The notes under the pieces: model-generated
Databases searched by the model: none
What the model was told of the DNA's origin: nothing
What the model saw: only the letters and a program-made list of their open reading frames with translations
Assembly: GCF_030384665.1 (NCBI RefSeq)
Contig: NC_083678.1
Location: 868,001-932,000 of the forward strand
DNA length: 64,000 nucleotides
Origin: Lodderomyces elongisporus
Lineage: Eukaryota > Ascomycota > Pichiomycetes > Serinales > Debaryomycetaceae
Direction: 5' to 3'
Shown: positions 1 to 12,500 of the stretch, in pieces
How positions within the stretch are numbered: position 1 is the stretch's first letter
Layout: each line of letters begins with the position of its first letter
Program-made: the position numbers and the translations under genes

Positions 1-143
1 GTGTTGTTGTTGTTGTTTTTTGTTAAGGTTGCTATCAACCTGTTCTGGTCCCTAGTAAGTTGCTTCAAAGTGCTTGGTGGTACTTTAGCGATATGCGTAT
101 CAATGCTCTTTTGCCGGATTTGGAACCGCTGCCCTAATCTTTC
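1..143 (-). CDS. Partial unidentified coding frame running off the left edge
   Basis: Read on the minus strand from 143 down to 1, the frame is open and has a composition unlike the surrounding intergenic DNA: charged and polar, with segments such as GQRFQIRQKSIDTHI and LKQLTRDQNRL, then an asparagine run at the window edge. No in-frame ATG was found between 143 and about 310, although the frame stays open there with Ile/Leu/Val/Ala-rich, non-coding-looking codons. The real start is therefore either in a separate 5' exon or this is not a gene. I saw no consensus donor or branch point upstream, so splicing is only an inference. I do not recognise the protein. The CACGTG cluster at 665-870 would lie in its upstream region. 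Confidence 0.35.
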
Positions 144-664
144 TTTTTTTTTTGTTATGTTTCGTCTCCACAGTAATAGCAATTGTAATAGCAATATTGT
201 AATGGTAATAGCAACAATAGCAACATTAGCAAACAGCAAATAGCTGATAATTAAATTATCACAACAAACATCACAGACTACAGTCCCCAAATGTAAAAAG
301 TAAAATAAATAATAAAATAAATAATAAAAAAAATAAAAATAAAAATTAAGTAAAAAAAAAGAAAAAGAAAATTACGTCAAGAGGGGAATTGGGAAAGGTG
401 AAATGGAAAATCGCTAGAAAACAAGGTAGATGAAAGAGGGGACATGGAGAACAATTGGTCCTCAAAAGAGTTGATGAGTTCCTTCGCATGAGATTTCGTA
501 ATCAACTTTAATAAAGTTCTATTGCTTTGTTTGGTCTGGTCCAAGTTTCAACATTTAGCCTAAACACCGAGTTTCAAGGATAAAAGGCTAAAAAAAAAAT
601 GAAAATAAGGATTAGATTTCAAAGAAAAAAAGTAGCAACATTGTCTTGTCTTCCAAGTATGATG

Positions 665-870
665 TCACGTGTTGACTTATATACAGGAACTTCTATTTGC
701 TTCTCCTTCCTTCCTTCCTCCTTCCTCGTTCACGCTGTCCATCAACTCTCAAAGCTTTTCTCTATCCCTTGCGCAAATGTAATCTCTGTTAAAAGTAAAG
801 AGAGAGAGAGAAATAAAAAATTATATAATTTTAAGTCACGTGATTTTATTACGTGTTTTGTTGGCACGTG
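665..870. promoter_or_regulatory. Cluster of three CACGTG (E-box/Cbf1-type) sites
   Basis: CACGTG occurs at 666-671 (TCACGTG), 837-842 (TCACGTGA, a perfect palindrome) and 865-870, within 206 bp. A fourth lies at 1560-1565. TCACGTG is the Cbf1 recognition sequence in yeasts, and in CTG-clade yeasts it is common upstream of ribosomal and metabolic genes. The target here is uncertain: the site cluster is about 1.1 kb upstream of HUA1 and 0.5 kb upstream of the truncated minus-strand frame, so the latter is the likelier target. Regulation is inferred, not shown. Confidence 0.45.
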
Positions 871-1022
871 AATGTTAGCAAGTGAATGTATTTGGAAAAA
901 CTGACTACTGGGTGCGTCGGAAGGCACAAGCGAGGTCGTGTTGAGCTCAAGTAGATAAACCACCCAAGTAGAAAGAATAAAATAGCCACCAGGTACACCA
1001 TTACCATTAAAAGGTCGCCAAA

Positions 1023-1054
1023 GTCTATAAGTCTATAAGTCTATAAGTCTATAA
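1023..1054. repeat. 8-bp tandem repeat, four copies
   Basis: Unit GTCTATAA repeated four times without a mismatch, in non-coding DNA. Confidence 0.9.
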
Positions 1055-1953
1055 AAGTATCGAGATATTGGTCTACCATCCGACTAATACAAATTGCACT
1101 CACTCAAGTACTATCTATTGTCTTGTAGGCTTCTTATACCTTAATTATTTTTTCTTCTCTCCTTACTTTTATTTTTAAATTGGAATTTCTATATTTAATT
1201 TTCTGGCTTTTTGATTCTTTTATTTGAAAGGTTTTCGCACCAATTTCATGACAGACCCGAAAAACTATAACCGAAATATATATTGAAACAACTAACAGAT
1301 TGAATTACTCGTCGGTTGAAAATCGATCTTATATTTAAAGATTTACATCTACAAATGTTTTATAAGGAACTAATATACAACAAACTGTGCAAAAAGCAAA
1401 TCAGCTGATGCAAGCGAAACTTAGTTTTGAACAAATGAAAGAAGCAAAAAAAAAAAACCAAACAACAAAAGCCAACAATTTTCTTGCCCTTACATTCCTT
1501 TATGTAGTTGTATAATTATATGATAAATAAATAACATAGTGCTATTATACATGTTAAACCACGTGATACCATACGGGATAGACACTGCTCATAGACCTAC
1601 TGCGGGGATTTAATGTAGAGAGCAATGGAAAATTAATGTGATGACGCAATTCGGAAAACCGGAAAAGGCAAACCTTCATTCGTCTTGAAATTCTGTCGGC
1701 TGGAAAGTAGCCAAAAGCAAAAAAATAATAAAAAAAATAATAAAACAAAAATGAAAAAAATAAATACAAAAATGAACTTGTAATAATAATAACAATAACA
1801 ATAATAATAATAATAATAATAGAATATATTTTCAAAAAGCTTTAAGGAGCAAAAACATTACTAATAACCATAGACACTGTGTTATTTGAGCAAGAAACAC
1901 TTTGAGTAAGTTTTCACTTCTACCTTTACTACCATAGCGAACTTTTTAAATTG

Positions 1954-2667
1954 ATGGGCAGCTCAAATGATCAGGAGGACTTGCCTCCATCCTACCAAGA
2001 GGTAATCAACTCGAGCAGTCCACCTGCCGTTTCATCCACACAGTCCACAAGTTATTCGCAACGGCCTGCTGCACAACCTCCAAGACCAGGACCAAGACCA
2101 GGACCAAGACCAGGATCAAGACCCAGACCAGCAGCGCCACTGTCTAACAACTCATACCACACAAGCCAGGGACACACACCACCTGGTTCTTCACCTCTAC
2201 CTCTGCTGCTGCTGCTGCTGCTGCTTCCATTCACCTACCCTAGAGGATACTGGTGCAAAAAGTGTAGCAACACAGGATACAAACACAAAAACGGACGTAC
2301 TTGTAAAGATTGCTGGGAGACGTTTGCGCCTCGAAACAGTTACTCAACTGTGAGTAGTGGGTTCCATCCCCAATATTTTGGCTCTACAACGTTTATACCA
2401 CACCCTTCGTCGTACAGTGGCGGATATCAAAGCAGTGGTCCGCCAGTGAGAGTGCCTCCAGGAGACCCAAGACTAGGAGGTGTGTTGTGCGGTCGATGTA
2501 GAGGCTCAGGGATGGTAAGATTCTTGCTAGATATGGAATTGTGTCCCGTATGTTCCGGGCTTGGAAGAGTTATCAATTTGCCTCGACCAGCACAAGCACC
2601 AGCACCAGCACCTCCTCAGCAACAACAATACTATACTCCTTACATGGCTTCATCCGGAAAGCACTAG
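1954..2667 (+). CDS. HUA1: Hua1-like PY-motif zinc-finger protein
   Basis: 237 residues from the ATG at 1954; the in-frame TTG just before it is not used as a start. A PPSY motif near the N-terminus (residues 12-15) is the kind of site bound by WW domains of Rsp5-type ubiquitin ligases. A Pro/Arg repeat (Arg-Pro-Gly-Pro units, DNA near 2082-2130) follows. Two CxxC...CxxC clusters resemble DnaJ zinc ribbons: CKKCSNTGYKHKNGRTCKDC, and a second pair built from CGRC and CPVC with a CRGSG turn. This order matches S. cerevisiae Hua1, a cytoplasmic protein linked to actin patches and Rsp5 interaction. Seven consecutive CTG codons (2203-2223) would be a hydrophobic leucine run in the standard code, but a serine linker if CUG is serine, which suits this hydrophilic protein. 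Confidence 0.8.
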   Translation: MGSSNDQEDLPPSYQEVINSSSPPAVSSTQSTSYSQRPAAQPPRPGPRPGPRPGSRPRPAAPLSNNSYHTSQGHTPPGSSPLPLLLLLLLLPFTYPRGYWCKKCSNTGYKHKNGRTCKDCWETFAPRNSYSTVSSGFHPQYFGSTTFIPHPSSYSGGYQSSGPPVRVPPGDPRLGGVLCGRCRGSGMVRFLLDMELCPVCSGLGRVINLPRPAQAPAPAPPQQQQYYTPYMASSGKH

Positions 2668-2967
2668 AGATTTAGCACAACAATTGAGCAAGAAAACAAA
2701 AACACCAAAAAAAATACAAAAAAAGGAAAACCAACAAAGAAGACACGAAACATGTGTCAACAAAGTATTGTGCCCCGTGTCGCTCCACTATAACGTTTTT
2801 TTTTCAATTTCCAAAGTTTAAAAGTCATATTTGCGGATTTATTCTACATTCTGGACTCTACAGTTTCCAATTCCAATTTTTCATTTTTCATTTTTCATTT
2901 TTCATTTTTCTTTTGTTTCATTTCAAGGTCATTTGCTTTTTTATATCGTACATAAAATACTATACAA

Positions 2968-5561
<2,594 letters not shown>

Positions 5562-6692
5562 CTAATGAACAGACAGTTTATTTTCTTTTTGCAAACGCTT
5601 AACCTGTTCATCTATTTCTTCCATCCTTGAATCTAGCTTGTTTTTATTTTCTTTAAAAGTGGTTGATGCCAAATCAATTTTATCGTTCAAAGTCTTTAAA
5701 GAACTATCCCACTTTTTAAAATCCTCAACAGTATCCGCTAGTGTCTGATCTATATTCTTGGCAAAGTCAGTTACCTCTATCATTTCATTGTGTAGTTTTG
5801 ATAAGCTCTTCAATCTATCCACAAGAATTGGGGTCTGTGATGCATATGTTTTCAAGTTTGGCAAGATTTGGAAAAGATCATCAATTTTATCAGATTTAGC
5901 AATGGGTGTTTTTTCAACTCCAAATGCCTTCTTACTTAACTCTAGTTTATTGATCTCTTTTAGTGTCTGCTCAATGTGGTCAGAAACTAGATTTAAACTC
6001 ACTTCGGGATGTTCCATAACTTGCATTCGCCTCACCATGTCGTTAAACTTGAACTGGATTGAACTGTCCAGCAGAGAAAAATCACCAATTTGGGTCTCTA
6101 TAGCACACAAAGCAGATTCTAAATCTGTTAGTTGTTGGATACGAGATTCGTTGTACACATCATTATTCAATTTTGGCATCTCCAGCTCAAAATCAAAATC
6201 AAAATCAAGGTTTGGTTTAAATTTCAAATTTAGCGCATCAAAAGAGAGTTCTTTTTCAAAAACTCCCTGTTCTGTCTTTTCTGCATTATGTTGCATGTTT
6301 TTCGCTAAAGAATCGAGTTTATCAACTTCTTCTATAGATGAAGGATCTTCTAATCTTAATTCTTCCAATTCTCGTTGTATTCGAGTGAGTTTCTCCAAAG
6401 TAGTTTCCTCCACATCAACTACTTTATATCCACTCTCTGATCCATTATTTTCAATTGTGCCCGAGAAATCAAACCTATTGTTGGTAATAAAACTCTTTAA
6501 AAACCGTCGTCTAGTTTCATCAAAATCAAAGTCGTACTCCGGAATATCCTCTTCAGTTGTCGTAATTCCACCATCACCACTAACAACCTTATTCTGGTTT
6601 TTGTCTAATGCAGTTTCATCCTCCTGATCCGAAGTTTCAAATACTTCTTGACTATCGAGATCAATGTCTGGTAATTCTCCTGCCTTGAACAT
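5562..6692 (-). CDS. JNM1: Dynamitin (dynactin p50) homologue, Jnm1-like
   Basis: 376 residues from the ATG at 6692 (first residues MFKAGELPDIDLD). The frame extends 22 codons further upstream but only to a TTG, so this ATG is chosen. The start has the dynamitin signature: an LPDID segment followed by VFETSDQEDE, comparable to the LPGI...VYETSD of dynamitins. The rest is mostly coiled coil, for example LTRIQRELEELRLED, LTDLESALCAIETQIGD and the C-terminal LDSRMEEIDEQVKRLQKE. Dynamitin organises the dynactin shoulder and is needed for dynein-dependent spindle positioning. The sequence is divergent from metazoan p50, as expected for yeast Jnm1. Identification rests on the N-terminal motif plus coiled-coil architecture. 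Confidence 0.75.
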   Translation of the reverse strand: MFKAGELPDIDLDSQEVFETSDQEDETALDKNQNKVVSGDGGITTTEEDIPEYDFDFDETRRRFLKSFITNNRFDFSGTIENNGSESGYKVVDVEETTLEKLTRIQRELEELRLEDPSSIEEVDKLDSLAKNMQHNAEKTEQGVFEKELSFDALNLKFKPNLDFDFDFELEMPKLNNDVYNESRIQQLTDLESALCAIETQIGDFSLLDSSIQFKFNDMVRRMQVMEHPEVSLNLVSDHIEQTLKEINKLELSKKAFGVEKTPIAKSDKIDDLFQILPNLKTYASQTPILVDRLKSLSKLHNEMIEVTDFAKNIDQTLADTVEDFKKWDSSLKTLNDKIDLASTTFKENKNKLDSRMEEIDEQVKRLQKENKLSVH

Positions 6693-6954
6693 ATCGCCTT
6701 TTTTTCTTCGTTTTCCCTTCAGTAGTATATGTTGTCGTAATAAAAATGGCGTTAACAATATCTCCTACTCCTTGCGCGACGCGCTTCTACCCTTTTTTAG
6801 TAGAAATAAATAAATAAAAATCGAAAAAAAAAAGATGTTGTGAGATTCTTGCTAAAGAGTCAATTAGTAAGGAGAGCGAAAGATTGCAAATTGTTAAAGT
6901 TTCACCAAACTAAAATAATACAACCAAAAAACAACCAAAAACAACAACAACTGA

Positions 6955-6989
<35 letters not shown>

Positions 6990-7138
6990 GAAGAGACAAA
7001 CAAACAACAAGAGCAACAACAATGTCAACTCAGAAACATATAGCTAGAACTAAATTTTGCTATCATTTTCCTATTCTTTTTTCTTTGGTTTTTACATATT
7101 ATTCTTCAGATGATATGCTATGTACCTCTTAATTCTAT
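6693..7138. other. Intergenic region with GAAA microsatellite
   Basis: 446 bp between the start of the JNM1 homologue and the stop of RBG1. It contains a GAAA-type tandem repeat at about 6955-6990. Nothing else recognised. Confidence 0.7.
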
Positions 7139-8245
7139 TTACTTGGTAAATATTTGCACTACATCCTCATCATGAACAGCATGATTCAAACCACATTTTT
7201 GTGGAGAGTGCTTGGCACTGGAACCCCAAACCATAGCGTATTTGAATTGGTTCTTCATGTCTCTGTGGATGGCATCACAGACTTCCAATACGGTACTCTT
7301 ATTCCGCACAACCATTGGGTCATTCAAATCGGGCAGTATACCTCTTCTCTTGGTGTATAACCTCAACAAATCCAACTGTCTCCAAATTTCTTCCTTCAAA
7401 TCCTCGATACCCAAGTCTAGCTCACAAGAAATCACCACGGTGTTTGGTTCTCTCGCTAGCCTATCACATTCTTCCAAACTTACGGCATCGATCTTGTTAT
7501 ATACATATAAGCACTTGATATATGAGATGTGTTGTTCATTAATGACATCGATAAAATCATCAACAGTCACATTTTCATCCCTAATGAGTACATGTGCGTT
7601 AAGAATCTTATAGTCCTTAAGAATTGCAGTAACGAGTCTTTCATTAAGATGTTTGGGCGGCGTTATGGAGTTCATCTTGACACCACCAGTCTTCTTCAAA
7701 GTAATGGTGACATCAGGTCTGGTCTTGTTTAACCGGATTCCCATTGACTCCAATTCATTCTCCAAAATTTGTCGCTGGTCTTCACTCTTTGTTGCATCCA
7801 AAACCATCAAGATCAAGTCTGATGTTCTTGAAACGGCTATAACTTGACGCCCACGACCTTTACCTTGCGCTGCAGCCTTGATAATACCGGGTAAATCAAC
7901 AATTTGGACCTCGGCACCATTATACTCCAATATACCTCCCACTGAGGTCAAAGTTGTAAACTCATAATTGGCAGCCTCCGACTTGGTGTTTGTAACCTTG
8001 GATAAAAATGATGATTTACCAACGGATGGGAACCCAATCAACGAGACTCTTGCATCACCGGCTTTTGCAACTTCAAAACCCTGACCACCTCCACCAGATC
8101 CTTGCCCTGGTTGTGGCTCAAGAAGTTCTCGTCGATATCGCGCAAGCTTTCCTTTAAGCAACCCAATGTGGTACTCTGTCGCTTTATTCTTTTGAGTTCT
8201 AGAAAGCTCCTCTTGGATCTGTGCAATCTTTTCCAATATACCCAT
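7139..8245 (-). CDS. RBG1: DRG-family GTPase Rbg1
   Basis: 368 residues, the normal length for Rbg1/DRG1. The N-terminal helical region ([14 protein letters not shown]) is characteristic of DRG proteins. The OBG-type G domain has G1 GFPSVGKSS (residues 71-79), G3 DLPG (117-120) and G4 NKID in [12 protein letters not shown] domain closes the protein (about 290-368, ending [12 protein letters not shown]). A Gly-rich stretch precedes the G domain. Rbg1 binds Tma46 and associates with translating ribosomes, where it helps relieve stalls; it has overlapping function with Rbg2 and Slh1, and an SLH1 gene lies 1.3 kb away here. It is divergent from EFG1 across 342 bp. Confidence 0.96.
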   Translation of the reverse strand: MGILEKIAQIQEELSRTQKNKATEYHIGLLKGKLARYRRELLEPQPGQGSGGGGQGFEVAKAGDARVSLIGFPSVGKSSFLSKVTNTKSEAANYEFTTLTSVGGILEYNGAEVQIVDLPGIIKAAAQGKGRGRQVIAVSRTSDLILMVLDATKSEDQRQILENELESMGIRLNKTRPDVTITLKKTGGVKMNSITPPKHLNERLVTAILKDYKILNAHVLIRDENVTVDDFIDVINEQHISYIKCLYVYNKIDAVSLEECDRLAREPNTVVISCELDLGIEDLKEEIWRQLDLLRLYTKRRGILPDLNDPMVVRNKSTVLEVCDAIHRDMKNQFKYAMVWGSSAKHSPQKCGLNHAVHDEDVVQIFTK

Positions 8246-8587
8246 TCTGTGTTATAGATTAAATTGTATGTATTTGTTAATATTAGTCGCTGTGGAAGGA
8301 TCTCGAGTTGTGCATTTGAAGATCCAAGAGCAAAGGAAAAGTAACAAAAAAAAAAAAAAAGAAAGAAAGAAAGAAAGAAGGAAAAAAAATAGAAGAGAAA
8401 CAAGAGAAAAAGAGTACGCATTGAAAACTAGCATCAGTCAAGAAAAAGAAAATAAATGAAATTTGCGCTTTTCTCATCTCCATCTCCATCTTCTTCTCCA
8501 TCTCAATCACTATTTCTATTTCCAATTTGCAATTTGCAAAATTTAATTTCTACTTCATCACTTAACTAGGGACGACTTAATAAGGCA
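8246..8587. promoter_or_regulatory. Divergent RBG1/EFG1 promoter region
   Basis: 342 bp between two divergent starts, dominated by A and GAAA/GAAG runs. No exact PAC box (GCGATGAG) was found; a similar CTCATCTCC occurs near 8475. Confidence 0.55.
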
Positions 8588-9295
8588 ATGCCGAAAACTG
8601 CAAAGAAACATCACAGGAAATCAAATGGTCCCATTGAAGTGTCATCGGCAATCCATACAGGATCATCAGCTAAACTCAAAAAGAAAATCCGGGATATAGA
8701 GCGTGCATTGAAAAAACATGAAAAATTACCAGCAGATAAAAAAATTGAATATGAACGAGCATTAAAAGGTTTGCAAGTCGAGTTGCAAAACTCTCAGAAA
8801 AACTTGAAAGAAAAAGAAAACGCTTCAAAGTATCATATGGTGAGGTTCTTTGAAAGGAAGAAGGCAACCAGAAAACTTAAGCAACTACGGAAACAATTCG
8901 ATGAGATGCAAAATACCGCTGAACCATCGAAAAAAGAGTTAAAGAAACTTAGAAAACAAGTGAAACATGGAGAAATTGATTTATTATATGTGTGTTTATT
9001 CCCTAAAGCAGAGAAATATATTTCACTATACCCAAGCCAAAGTGCAGAGGACATCAACGATCCTAACGTCAAAGCAGGATTAAGAAAGACCGAGGCAAAG
9101 CGACTACAATTTAGAAAAGAAGTGGAGAAGTTGATGGATGAAGGTAAACTACTGTTTACTGTGGATGATATACTCGCAGGAAAGAAAGTATACCATGAAT
9201 TTTACAAATCAAGCACCACTGAGAAGGAGATTGATGCACCCGCAGCTAAGGAAGAAGGAGAAAATGGCGAAGAACAAGATGATTTCTTTGAATAA
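8588..9295 (+). CDS. EFG1: rRNA-processing protein Efg1 (small-subunit processome)
   Basis: 235 residues, very close to S. cerevisiae Efg1 (233). Very basic and almost entirely helical/coiled coil, with the family stretch around IRDIERALKKHEKLP and KYHMVRFFERKKATRKLK, and an acidic C-terminal tail (EEGENGEEQDDFFE). Efg1 acts in the nucleolus in early cleavage of 35S pre-rRNA toward 18S rRNA. Note on names: this is the S. cerevisiae EFG1 (rRNA processing), not the APSES transcription factor EFG1 of Candida. Convergent with SLH1. Confidence 0.93.
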   Translation: MPKTAKKHHRKSNGPIEVSSAIHTGSSAKLKKKIRDIERALKKHEKLPADKKIEYERALKGLQVELQNSQKNLKEKENASKYHMVRFFERKKATRKLKQLRKQFDEMQNTAEPSKKELKKLRKQVKHGEIDLLYVCLFPKAEKYISLYPSQSAEDINDPNVKAGLRKTEAKRLQFRKEVEKLMDEGKLLFTVDDILAGKKVYHEFYKSSTTEKEIDAPAAKEEGENGEEQDDFFE

Positions 9296-9587
9296 ATTTT
9301 TACTTTATAAATAGATCCACTTTTCAAGTTCTCTTCTTTTTCTTTCTTTTTTCTTTCTAATTTTTCTTTTTATTTTAATCTTAATTCCAACTTCAACATG
9401 TATATCATCATCAAATGCACGTTATTCCTTTTCTTTTCGCATGGCAAAATGTTCATCAGCAATATAAAGCAAAGTAAAACAAAACTAGTTACAAAATGAA
9501 TCCATTAAAATACGAAACAAACAACCAAACAAGTAATCAAACAAGTAACCAAACAAGTAACTAAAAAAACAAAAAAACTCATCTTCT

Positions 9588-12500
9588 CTATAATAATTTT
9601 GTTTCGTAGTCGTATCTAATATCAATGCTGTCATTGATAACTGAGATAACTACTTCTTGGCCAAACAAGTCGTCGTCAATATCCAAATCACATTCAACAA
9701 CACGCTTGGATCCTTTCATGCTTGGGGCAGCACGTTTAAGTAGTTTCAACTCTGTGCCATCATGGATTATAATAAACCATGACTCTTTCTGTGCTTTTGG
9801 AAATTGCGGACAATACATCCTGAATTCATTATTCATTGGCGCATTACCATTTCGAAGACTTACGCGACACACATCTTGCACTTCTTGACTTATGTTTAAG
9901 TCACCAGTAGGCAAATGCGTTGCGACTTTGACAAATTGTTTCACTATATCGGTGTCATTAGAAATAACTTCGTGGCCATCACGAGTAATGGGTGCACCTC
10001 CATGAAGTCCCATACGCTCAGCATACTGAAACAACTTTCCACGGCTCATATGACCCAAATCTTTTAATGTCACCTGACCCGATTTCTTGCTCTTTCTTGG
10101 TGTCAACGTCAAGCCCGGTAATGTAGTCACGGGGTCATCGTCATACCAACATTTCTGCTTAAGACACTGCATCAATTGTATAAAGCACAATACGGGTTGC
10201 AAAAATCCCATTTCTGCTGCAGCATCGATATAAGCTTGCAATATACGCAAAGCTTGGTCGAGCACAGAGACCGTGTCTTGTGCATAATCGGCAATCGGTA
10301 AATCAAATCTGCTCATAAATGCCTGAAGCAACAAGTATGCCTTCACATGTGGATCCCATATAAACTCTTTCTCGAGATCCTCTGCCTTGTATCTCATGGC
10401 AAGCGACATTTCCATATTGATCAACTCTTCTCCATGACGAGTTGGCAATTCATCATACTCAGCAGCCTCGCATAGCAACATCAACGATCTTCTAAAGTCA
10501 AAGTTTGGCGCAATCTTTTTCACAAAGTTACGCATCGTCATATGAGACAAATAGTAGTAGGAGGATATTTGCAAAAATGGCGTTGCATATAAAGAATTGG
10601 TTCCCGCGGTGGTAACACAACTTGACTCAATCAAATTATCAATGGCCAGGTCAATAAGGCCTGCCAAATATTTCGAAATTCCATACTGAGACAAATCTTC
10701 AATGCCATAATAAGTTGGATTGTTGTGCGCTCTTCTGTACAAGAAAGTCCATGTCATAAAGTCCATCGCCTCATCTCGGGTGGTAATGGTACCGGCTGCA
10801 ATTTCAGCACCAATGTGATTATCCAAAACTTTATGCAAAGAGGATTCAACTGGGAATCCCAAGTTCAAAAAGTGTTTGTAAAAAACCTTCTTGGACTCCT
10901 TTGTGTATACAATAGCAATACCACTGGTATCGAACGCAGGTCTACCTGCTCTTCCCATCATTTGCAAAATATCGGTCAAATCCATGTCCCTGTAACCTTC
11001 AATTTTCGCATCAAAAAACTGCGTACCTTTTATAATCACCAAATGTGCAGGAAGGTTCACACCCCACGCAAGAGTAGAGGTGGCAACTAATATTTGTATC
11101 TTGCCCGCTTCAAATAACTTGTGCGATATTTGTCGATCGGATTCTACCAAACCTGCATGATGCAAACCCATACCAAATTGCAAGGATAATTTCAAAGTCT
11201 CATCCTTCACTTGCTCTAATACTTCGCGAAGCTCGTCATCTGGCATCTTCAAAAATCTTCTTGGGTCAGCCTCCATTCCACAGAGATGAATTAAATCCAA
11301 TGCGGTTAATCGCGTTTGTCGACGAGAAGCAACAAAAATCAACACCGGTTTATCAGGGGAATGCTGCTTTATCGCCATAAATGCCGGTTTGTTCATTGTT
11401 TTCATCAAGGGACAAAATGCCAAATTATCTGGGAACCCATCAATATACATTTGCAAAGGCACCGGTCTAACCGATGAAGAAAAATTGAAAAGTCCATTGC
11501 GAACACCTAACCACCCTGCCATATCAAACGCATTGGACACGGCAGTGGACATACCCAATAATCTTACGGGTCTCTTGAGCTGGTCTCCAATGTGGTTCAT
11601 ACGGCTAACAATCATTTCCAAGATTGGACCACGGTCACTAGCCAAAAGATGAATTTCATCCATAATCACCAAAGATACCTGCTGAACAAATTTCCTAGTC
11701 TGCCAGTTACGAGAAATACCATCAAATTTTTCAGGTGTCGTTACAATAATATCAGCCTCTTTCACCTCATGTGTGCTTGGTAAAGAATCTCCTGTCAACT
11801 CTACAAGCTTGTGTGAAGTATGCTTAGAGATTCGCTTTCGCCAATCATCAACTCTTTCACGAACCAATGCCTTCATGGGTGCGATATAAACAACCTTTGA
11901 TTTTGGAAACTCTTTAAAAGCATGCCAAATCGCCAACTCAGCCACAATCGTTTTTCCCGACCCTGTTGGCGAACCGACAAATGCACTTTCGTTTGTGTTG
12001 TAAAGAGTATGGAAAACCATAGTTTGCATAGGATTGAAATACTTGAACCTGCTTGAGTAAATACGTTCAATTTCAGCATTATGCAAAGCAGTCACAGGCA
12101 ACGGCAGAAGTCGAAGCAATTCGGTAGTCATGGTTTCATTTTGTGGTCTAATCAAGTGCTGAAATGAGACCGGGTGCACTGTCTCACATCCAATCCATTG
12201 CTCAGAAACAACTTTAACAATAATTTGCGATGGCAATGGATCCGATAATGGAATCATGAAATCCATTTCGTGCGGGTGCTTGAGCAGTCGTTTATTCAAA
12301 ATGAATTTCTCCACATGCAAAATCTCAAACTTGTCTGATTCTTCAACAGTTAGCCAAAAGTATTGTGCTTGACCATGATACTTTTCGTCCCATACAAAAT
12401 CAGGTTCGAGTTCCACATGCACCCTCATAACATTGGTCGTTATAGGGAAGATCTCAGAGAAAATCTCAATGTATGGAAACTTGTGAACCAATTTGTACAA

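Larger units (their letters stand above)
144..1953. other. Intergenic region with CACGTG boxes and simple repeats
   Basis: No convincing gene. The small open frames here are A/T-tract artefacts. It contains four CACGTG boxes (666-671, 837-842, 865-870, 1560-1565), an 8-bp tandem repeat (1023-1054) and an AAT-type microsatellite near 1781-1820. It is upstream of both HUA1 and the truncated frame at the left edge. Confidence 0.7.

Noticed and set aside
1..243. Plus-strand 80-codon frame at the left edge
   Set aside because: Begins at a GTG, is Cys/Phe/Ile-rich, and lies opposite the better minus-strand frame.
5758..6627. 289-codon plus-strand frame opposite the dynamitin homologue
   Set aside because: It is the antisense of the JNM1 coding region with Ser/Ile/Leu-rich composition; the minus-strand frame has the dynamitin signature.
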